A stretch of DNA of 20,532 nt, from NCBI GenBank assembly GCA_039029535.1, contig JBCCFW010000143.1, positions 1 through 20,532 of the forward strand, in the 5' to 3' direction. This DNA comes from JBCCFW01 sp039029535 (lineage in GTDB: Bacteria > Acidobacteriota > JBCCFW01). Below the pieces are notes generated by a model that was not told the DNA's origin, made no database searches, and was given only the letters and a program-made list of their open reading frames with translations. This document shows, in pieces, positions 16,247 through 20,532 of the stretch (position 1 is its first letter; every line of letters begins with the position of its first letter). A program made the translations under genes and the position numbers.

Positions 16247-16498
16247 CAGCCGTCTTCACGCCGCACCGTCATGACTCCTTCCTCAGCTCGACTCACCCCA
16301 CCGCTCGCGCAGCTCGACGGCCCCGGGCACCGGTGTACCTGTTCGAGGCGCGACGCGTGAGACCCACGCGCCGCGCCTGACACCCACCGCCACCTCCACT
16401 TCCCCCACGTCGATGACCACCGGCCCGACGGCTGGAGCGACCGCTCCGCCTTCTGGGTCACGGCCCCCCTGCGCCTGGACGCAGTCACCGGAGCCCCC
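16247..16498 (+). other. 252-nt leader segment between terminator and sulfite reductase, no gene recognised
   Basis: Three short frames are open in parts: ATG 16271 to a stop at 16358-16360 (29 residues, no ribosome-binding site), ATG 16413 to a TGA overlapping the GTG of the next gene, and an in-frame extension of the sulfite reductase back to 16361 with no usable start codon. None resembles a family I know, and composition is Pro/Thr/Arg-rich as expected for random GC-rich DNA. It is long for an untranslated leader. Confidence 0.4.
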
Positions 16499-18208
16499 GT
16501 GAGCAAGACCTCTCTCGAAGACATCAAGACCTCCAGCCACGGCTTGCGTGGCCGGATCGCCGAAGACCTCGGCGACGGCAGCGACCGCGTCGGCGCCGAC
16601 TCGGCGCAGCTCCTCAAGTTTCACGGCATCTATCAACAGGACGACCGCGACCAGCGCGCCGACCGTCGTCGCGACGGCCGGGACAAGGCCTGGTCGTTCA
16701 TGCTCCGCAGCCGCCTGCCGGGTGGTCGTCTCACGCCCGACGCCTGGCTCGCCCACGACCGCATCGCCGATGCCCATGGCGGCGGCCGCCTGCGGATCAC
16801 CTCGCGTCAGGGGCTCCAGCTCCACGGCGTGCTCAAGGACGACCTGCGCCCGGCCCTCGCCGAGCTCGACCGCGCGCTGGTCAGCAGCCTCGGGGCCTGC
16901 GGTGACGTCGTCCGGAACGTGACCTGCTGCCCCCTCCCGGCCAGCTCGCGTCTCCGTGACGAGCTCGACGAGGTCACCGATGCCCTGGCCGACCGCTTCG
17001 CCCTTCGCACTCGGGCCCATCGCGCGATCTGGCTCGACGGCGAGAAGCAAGACGAGGTGAGCCCGGGCGACGACGACACCTACGGGGCCGCCTACCTTCC
17101 GCGGAAGTTCAAGCTCGGCATCGCACCTCCCGACGACAACTGCATCGACGCCTGGACGCAAGACCTCGGCCTGCTCGCGACGACACGGGGCGGTCGTGTC
17201 GACGGCTTCGACGTCCTGGTCGGCGGTGGGCTCGGCGCCAAGCACGGCAAGGACCACGCCGTGCCCCGTCTCGGCCTCCCCCTCGGCTGGGTGTCGCGGG
17301 AGGAGGTCGTCGACCTGGTCGCCGCGGTCGTCTCGTTCCATCGCGATCACGGCGACCGTGACGACCGCAGTCGTGCCCGACTCAAGTTCCTCGTCCACGG
17401 GCTCGGGCTCGACGTCGTTCGCCAGGAGGTCCGACGTCGCTTCGCGGGACGACTCCACCCCTCGCACGGCGCCGCTCCCCGACCCCGTCATCTCCACCTC
17501 GGCTGGCACGCGCAGGACGACGGCTCGTGGGCGCTGGGTCTTCCGGTCGACGGAGGTCGCATCCGTGACGACGGCTCCCAGCGTCTCAAGACCGCCTTGG
17601 CCGTCGCGACGGCCGAGCTCGGCCTGGAGGTCCGGCTCACGCCCTCCCACGACCTCCTCTTGCTGGGCATCGATGACGACCGACGTCGTCGCGTCGACGA
17701 GCTGCTCGACGCGCACGGCGTGCGACGAGCCGAAGAGAGCACGCCGCTGCGCAACGCCGCCATGGCCTGCCCGGCCTTGCCGACCTGCGGGCTCGCGCTG
17801 GCTGAGGCCGAGCGCGTCCTGCCCACGCTGGTCCACGCCCTGGAAGACGAGCTGGCGAGCCTGGGTCTCGGTGAGCAACCGCTCGACTTCCGGATCACCG
17901 GCTGCCCGAACGGCTGCGCCCGGCCCTACGTCGCCGAGCTCGCGCTGGTCGGTCGCTCGAAGGATCGCTACGTCGTGCACGTCGCCGGTGGTCCCGCGGG
18001 CGACCGCCTCACCGAAGAGCTGTGGGACGGCGTGCCGACCGACGAGGTGGTGCCCCGGCTCCGCCCGCTCTTCCGTTCGTGGGCCGAGGAGCGACGAGAC
18101 CACGAACGCTTCGGCGACTGGTGCCATCGCGTCGGCGTCGACGCCTTGCGCACGCTCAGCGACGCCGCCCTCGCGGTGAGCGCCGACACGACGGGAGGTG
18201 CGTCGTGA
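16499..18208 (+). CDS. cysI: Assimilatory sulfite reductase, sirohaem/[4Fe-4S] subunit
   Basis: A 569-residue enzyme reducing sulfite to sulfide with six electrons. The cluster/sirohaem cysteines are C424 and C430 (CPALPTC) and C469 and C473 (CPNGC). KFHGIYQQDDRD, SFMLRSRLPGG, LRITSRQGLQLHG and GDVVRNVTCCP are sulfite/nitrite reductase signatures, and APPDDNCIDAWTQDLG resembles the CysI haemoprotein rather than plant-type enzymes. No flavoprotein CysJ is in the window, so the electron donor is unknown. GTG 16499 has GGAG 5 nt upstream; no other start fits. It heads the operon behind the Cys attenuator and overlaps the methyltransferase gene that makes its cofactor precursor. Confidence 0.93.
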   Translation: MSKTSLEDIKTSSHGLRGRIAEDLGDGSDRVGADSAQLLKFHGIYQQDDRDQRADRRRDGRDKAWSFMLRSRLPGGRLTPDAWLAHDRIADAHGGGRLRITSRQGLQLHGVLKDDLRPALAELDRALVSSLGACGDVVRNVTCCPLPASSRLRDELDEVTDALADRFALRTRAHRAIWLDGEKQDEVSPGDDDTYGAAYLPRKFKLGIAPPDDNCIDAWTQDLGLLATTRGGRVDGFDVLVGGGLGAKHGKDHAVPRLGLPLGWVSREEVVDLVAAVVSFHRDHGDRDDRSRARLKFLVHGLGLDVVRQEVRRRFAGRLHPSHGAAPRPRHLHLGWHAQDDGSWALGLPVDGGRIRDDGSQRLKTALAVATAELGLEVRLTPSHDLLLLGIDDDRRRRVDELLDAHGVRRAEESTPLRNAAMACPALPTCGLALAEAERVLPTLVHALEDELASLGLGEQPLDFRITGCPNGCARPYVAELALVGRSKDRYVVHVAGGPAGDRLTEELWDGVPTDEVVPRLRPLFRSWAEERRDHERFGDWCHRVGVDALRTLSDAALAVSADTTGGAS

Positions 18209-19026
18209 GCGAGGCACTGCAGTTCCCCACGCCACCCCGTTCGAAGTCGGACGAAACGACGGGCCGGGTCTCGCTCGTCGGCGCCGGTCCCGGTGACCCC
18301 GAGCTCCTCACTCTCAAGGGCCTGCGCCGTCTTCGTGAGGCCGACGTGGTCGTGCACGACGCGCTGTCGTCACCCGAGCTCCTCGCCCACGCGCGCCCCG
18401 ATGCCGAGATCATCGACGCGGGCAAGCGAGCACGCCGACATCGGCTCCCCCAGGACGAGATCGAGACGCTCCTCGTCGACCGCGCCCGCCGCGGCCTGCG
18501 CGTGGTGCGGCTCAAGGGCGGCGACCCTTACGTGTTCGGACGTGGCGGCGAGGAGCGGGCGGCTCTCCTCGCCGACGGCGTCGAACCCGAGGTCGTCCCC
18601 GGAGTGAGCAGCGCCACTGCCGCGGCGGCCGCGGTCGACGTCCCCGTCACCCACCGGGGTCTCGCTCGGTCGTTCGCCGTCATCACCGCGACCAATGGTG
18701 ACGACACGGCACCCGACTGGGCCTCGGTGGCCACGATCGACACCGTCGTCGTGCTCATGGTCGGCCGACGTGTCGCGGAGGTCGCCGCCGCCCTCCTCGC
18801 CGTCGGTCGTGACGACGACGAGCCAGCCGTGGTGGTGAGCGCCGCCACGACGACGACGCAAGACCATCACCGCAGCACCCTCGGCACCTTGGCCCGCGAG
18901 CCCCTCGCACCGTCACTGCCGGCCACGCTGGTGATCGGTCGCACGGTCGCGCTGGCCGATGCGAAGGTCACCCCCGTCGCGACGACGCCCGAGACGCCGC
19001 AGCGCGTCGGGGGAGGTCGCTCATGA
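18205..19026 (+). CDS. cobA: Uroporphyrinogen-III C-methyltransferase
   Basis: A 273-residue SAM-dependent methyltransferase making precorrin-2, precursor of sirohaem (and of cobalamin). Motifs: VGAGPGDPELLTLKG (from 25), VVHDALSS, RLKGGDPYVFGRGGEE (102-117) and VPGVSSA. It is the stand-alone methylase domain; the dehydrogenase/chelatase half of CysG is encoded separately at the end of the operon. GTG 18205 is chosen from the GTGA overlap with cysI and GGGAGG (18193-18198); longer in-frame upstream starts lie inside cysI. Context points to sirohaem supply for the sulfite reductase. Confidence 0.94.
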   Translation: MSEALQFPTPPRSKSDETTGRVSLVGAGPGDPELLTLKGLRRLREADVVVHDALSSPELLAHARPDAEIIDAGKRARRHRLPQDEIETLLVDRARRGLRVVRLKGGDPYVFGRGGEERAALLADGVEPEVVPGVSSATAAAAAVDVPVTHRGLARSFAVITATNGDDTAPDWASVATIDTVVVLMVGRRVAEVAAALLAVGRDDDEPAVVVSAATTTTQDHHRSTLGTLAREPLAPSLPATLVIGRTVALADAKVTPVATTPETPQRVGGGRS

Positions 19027-19748
19027 GCATGAGCTGGCTGCTCTCCCGCCCGACAGACGGCGAGCTGACAGGTCTCTCGTCGGAGCTCGCGACCTACCCT
19101 CTCGACGAGCTGCTCACCTGGTCGGTCGAGACCTTCGGTGACGGCCTCTGTCTCGCGACGAGCTTCGGTCCTCAGTCGATCGTCCTGGCTCACGCGCTCT
19201 CGGAGGTCGCTCCGCAGGTCACGATCTTCTACCTCGAGACCGACCTGCTCTTCCCCGAGACCCTCGGCGTGAAGGCCGCCCTCGAGCATCGCTTGCAACG
19301 GGACTTCACTCGCGTCCACGGCGGCCTCTCGCTCGACGAGCAAGACGACGAGCACGGGCCCCGACTGTGGGAACGCGATCCCGACGCCTGCTGCGGACTC
19401 CGCAAGGTCGAGCCCCTCGCGCGCTTCCTCGCCGGACGTCCCGCCTGGATGACCGGCCTGCGTCGGAGCCGGGTGAGCACGCGCTCGCGGGTCGACGTGG
19501 TCGAGTGGGATCGACGTCACGGTCTCATCAAGCTCAATCCCGTCGCCCGCTGGTCGGACGAGCGGGTGCAGGATTACCTGCTCGCCCACGACCTGCCGGT
19601 GAACCCACTCCTGGCCGAGGGCTACACGAGCGTCGGCTGCCGCCCCTGCACGAGCAAGCCGACCGCCGGCGACCCTCGCTCCGGTCGCTGGGCCGGCACG
19701 GGCAAGACCGAGTGCGGCATCCACGTGGCGCCGGAGGAACGGTCATGA
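19023..19748 (+). CDS. cysH: Assimilatory adenylylsulfate (APS) reductase
   Basis: A 241-residue enzyme reducing activated sulfate to sulfite. It has the four [4Fe-4S] cysteines typical of APS-using enzymes, CC at 123-124 and CRPC at 206-209, and the catalytic ECGIH cysteine C231. E. coli-type PAPS reductases lack the cluster cysteines, so APS is the likely substrate. TSFGPQS (46-52) is the PP-loop-like motif. ATG 19023 overlaps cobA's stop as ATGA; a second ATG two codons on is less likely. Confidence 0.94.
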   Translation: MSMSWLLSRPTDGELTGLSSELATYPLDELLTWSVETFGDGLCLATSFGPQSIVLAHALSEVAPQVTIFYLETDLLFPETLGVKAALEHRLQRDFTRVHGGLSLDEQDDEHGPRLWERDPDACCGLRKVEPLARFLAGRPAWMTGLRRSRVSTRSRVDVVEWDRRHGLIKLNPVARWSDERVQDYLLAHDLPVNPLLAEGYTSVGCRPCTSKPTAGDPRSGRWAGTGKTECGIHVAPEERS

Positions 19749-20305
19749 CGACGCCACTCGGCTCCACGACATGGTTCACCGGGCTCTCGGGAGCCGGCAA
19801 GACCACGGTGGCACGCGCCGTCGCCGAGGTCTTGCGCGAGGACGGTCACGCCGTCGAGCTGCTCGACGGTGACGAGCTCCGCGCCGCGCTCTCTCCCGAG
19901 CTCGGCTTCTCACGAGACGGGCGCGAGCTCCACCTGCGTCGCGTCTCCTGGATCGCCTCCCTGCTCGAGCGTCACGGCGTCCACGTGCTCGTGGCCGCCA
20001 TCGCGCCGTACCGCGACCTGCGCGACCGACTGCGTCAGGAGCACGCACGCTTCCTCGAGGTGTTCGTCGACGCCCCGCTGGATCTCGTCGAGGCCCGTGA
20101 CGTGAAGGGACTGTACCGACGCGCCCGCGCCGGAGAGATCGAGAGCTTCACCGGGCTGTCGCAGGGCTACGAGCCTCCCACTCGCCCCGACCTCCATCTC
20201 CGGACCGGACGCGAAACGGTGGCCCTGAGCCGCGATCGCGTGCTGGAAGCCCTGACTCATCGCGGTTGGCTGACGTCGGGTCGCGCGACGGCGGAGGTCA
20301 CGTGA
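19745..20305 (+). CDS. cysC: Adenylylsulfate (APS) kinase
   Basis: A 186-residue kinase phosphorylating APS to PAPS. P-loop GLSGAGKTT (13-21), DGDELR, AAIAPYRD and DVKGLYRRARAGEI are family hallmarks. ATG 19745 overlaps cysH as ATGA; length is normal from there. It sits beside a reductase that appears to use APS directly, so PAPS made here may serve sulfotransferases or feed a reductase of mixed specificity. No ATP sulfurylase is in the window. Confidence 0.94.
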   Translation: MTTPLGSTTWFTGLSGAGKTTVARAVAEVLREDGHAVELLDGDELRAALSPELGFSRDGRELHLRRVSWIASLLERHGVHVLVAAIAPYRDLRDRLRQEHARFLEVFVDAPLDLVEARDVKGLYRRARAGEIESFTGLSQGYEPPTRPDLHLRTGRETVALSRDRVLEALTHRGWLTSGRATAEVT

Positions 20306-20451
20306 TCACCTTCCCCGTCTTCCTCAAGGACCTCGACCAGCGACGCTGCGTGGTCATCGGCTTCGGTGAGCACTCCGAGCAGAAGGTGCTCGAGCTCATC
20401 GACGCCGGTGCCCGCCCCGTCGTCGTCACCCCGCACGCCGACACGAGTTGA
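20302..20451 (+). CDS. Precorrin-2 dehydrogenase / sirohydrochlorin ferrochelatase, N-terminal fragment only
   Basis: Only 49 residues before a stop. ITFPVFLKDLDQRRCVVIG, GFGEHSEQKVLELIDAGA and RPVVVTP match the N-terminal Rossmann strand, NAD loop and next strand of the CysG dehydrogenase domain, normally over 150 residues. It would finish sirohaem synthesis after CobA. GTG 20302 is in a GTGA overlap with cysC and has GGAGG (20293-20297). The reading frame stops abruptly at 20449-20451, where the sequence character changes, so truncation by an assembly join or rearrangement is likely. The loop reads GFGEHSEQK where GGGxVAxRK is usual. Confidence 0.7.
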   Translation: MITFPVFLKDLDQRRCVVIGFGEHSEQKVLELIDAGARPVVVTPHADTS

Positions 20452-20532
20452 TGGACTCACCGGTGATCGCGAGGATCGCGTTCACCATGCTGTAGGGGTC
20501 GAAGGGGTAGAGGTTCTGGGAGAAGCTGTGGC
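20426..20532 (-). CDS. Partial open frame at the window edge, unrecognised
   Basis: On the minus strand an open frame enters from beyond 20532 and ends at TGA 20428-20426. Its visible part reads like real protein (LYPFDPYSMVNAILAITGE) until about 20447, after which the last residues are probably the reverse complement of the dehydrogenase gene. No family is recognised. It overlaps the truncated dehydrogenase antisense, which is unnatural and supports an artificial or recombinant join. Confidence 0.3.
   Translation of the reverse strand, partial: HSFSQNLYPFDPYSMVNAILAITGESINSCRRAG

Noticed and set aside
16283..18235. 650-codon open frame antisense to the sulfite reductase gene
   Set aside because: Long antisense frames are common at this GC content; composition is Val/Ala/Glu/Arg-rich with no motif, while the + strand encodes all cluster cysteines of CysI.

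Overview
The window is a high-GC stretch (about 70% by eye) from a bacterium, probably an actinobacterium. The grounds are the GC content, a SAM leader of the SAM-I/SAM-IV type, a polycysteine leader peptide ahead of a sulfur operon, and a trp leader that looks nearly leaderless. The presence of trpF argues against streptomycete or mycobacterial relatives, which use PriA instead. Assignment below phylum is not possible from this sequence, and the abrupt change at the right end suggests a contig or metagenome assembly.

Layout, left to right. (1) 71-4274, + strand: a methionine-branch operon. A TTGACA promoter and a SAM riboswitch precede a Cys/Met-metabolism PLP enzyme, a compact aspartokinase-homoserine dehydrogenase fusion without ACT domains, and aspartate-semialdehyde dehydrogenase. 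The last gene has an apparent 1-nt deletion in its NADP-binding loop. (2) 7956-4426, - strand: a three-gene accessory cassette. It encodes a single-pass membrane protein, a stand-alone FGE-sulfatase (SUMF1-like) domain protein, and a 708-residue TIR-Ser/Thr kinase-FGE protein. This is the most unusual part of the window and resembles signalling or conflict (immunity-like) modules. (3) 8038-15963, + strand: a complete tryptophan operon, trpE-G-D-C-F-B-A plus a type I-beta DAHP synthase. A promoter, a leader peptide with three consecutive Trp codons and an intrinsic terminator precede it, giving a classical attenuator. (4) 16007-20451, + strand: an assimilatory sulfur operon of cysI-type sulfite reductase, uroporphyrinogen-III methyltransferase, APS reductase (cysH), APS kinase (cysC) and a truncated precorrin-2 dehydrogenase. 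A leader peptide with a Cys-Cys-Cys-Ser-Cys run and a strong terminator precede it. (5) About 20445-20532: sequence that does not continue the last gene and reads better on the opposite strand, possibly a chimeric junction.

The three biosynthetic operons fit together. The sulfur operon supplies sulfide for cysteine, and cysteine or sulfide feeds methionine. Sirohaem for the sulfite reductase is made by the methyltransferase and dehydrogenase in the same operon. Each operon starts from a TTGACA promoter with a 17-nt spacer, and each is gated by its end product at the RNA level: SAM through an aptamer, Trp and Cys through translated leader peptides. Nearly all genes within the operons are translationally coupled by 4-nt ATGA/GTGA or slightly longer overlaps.
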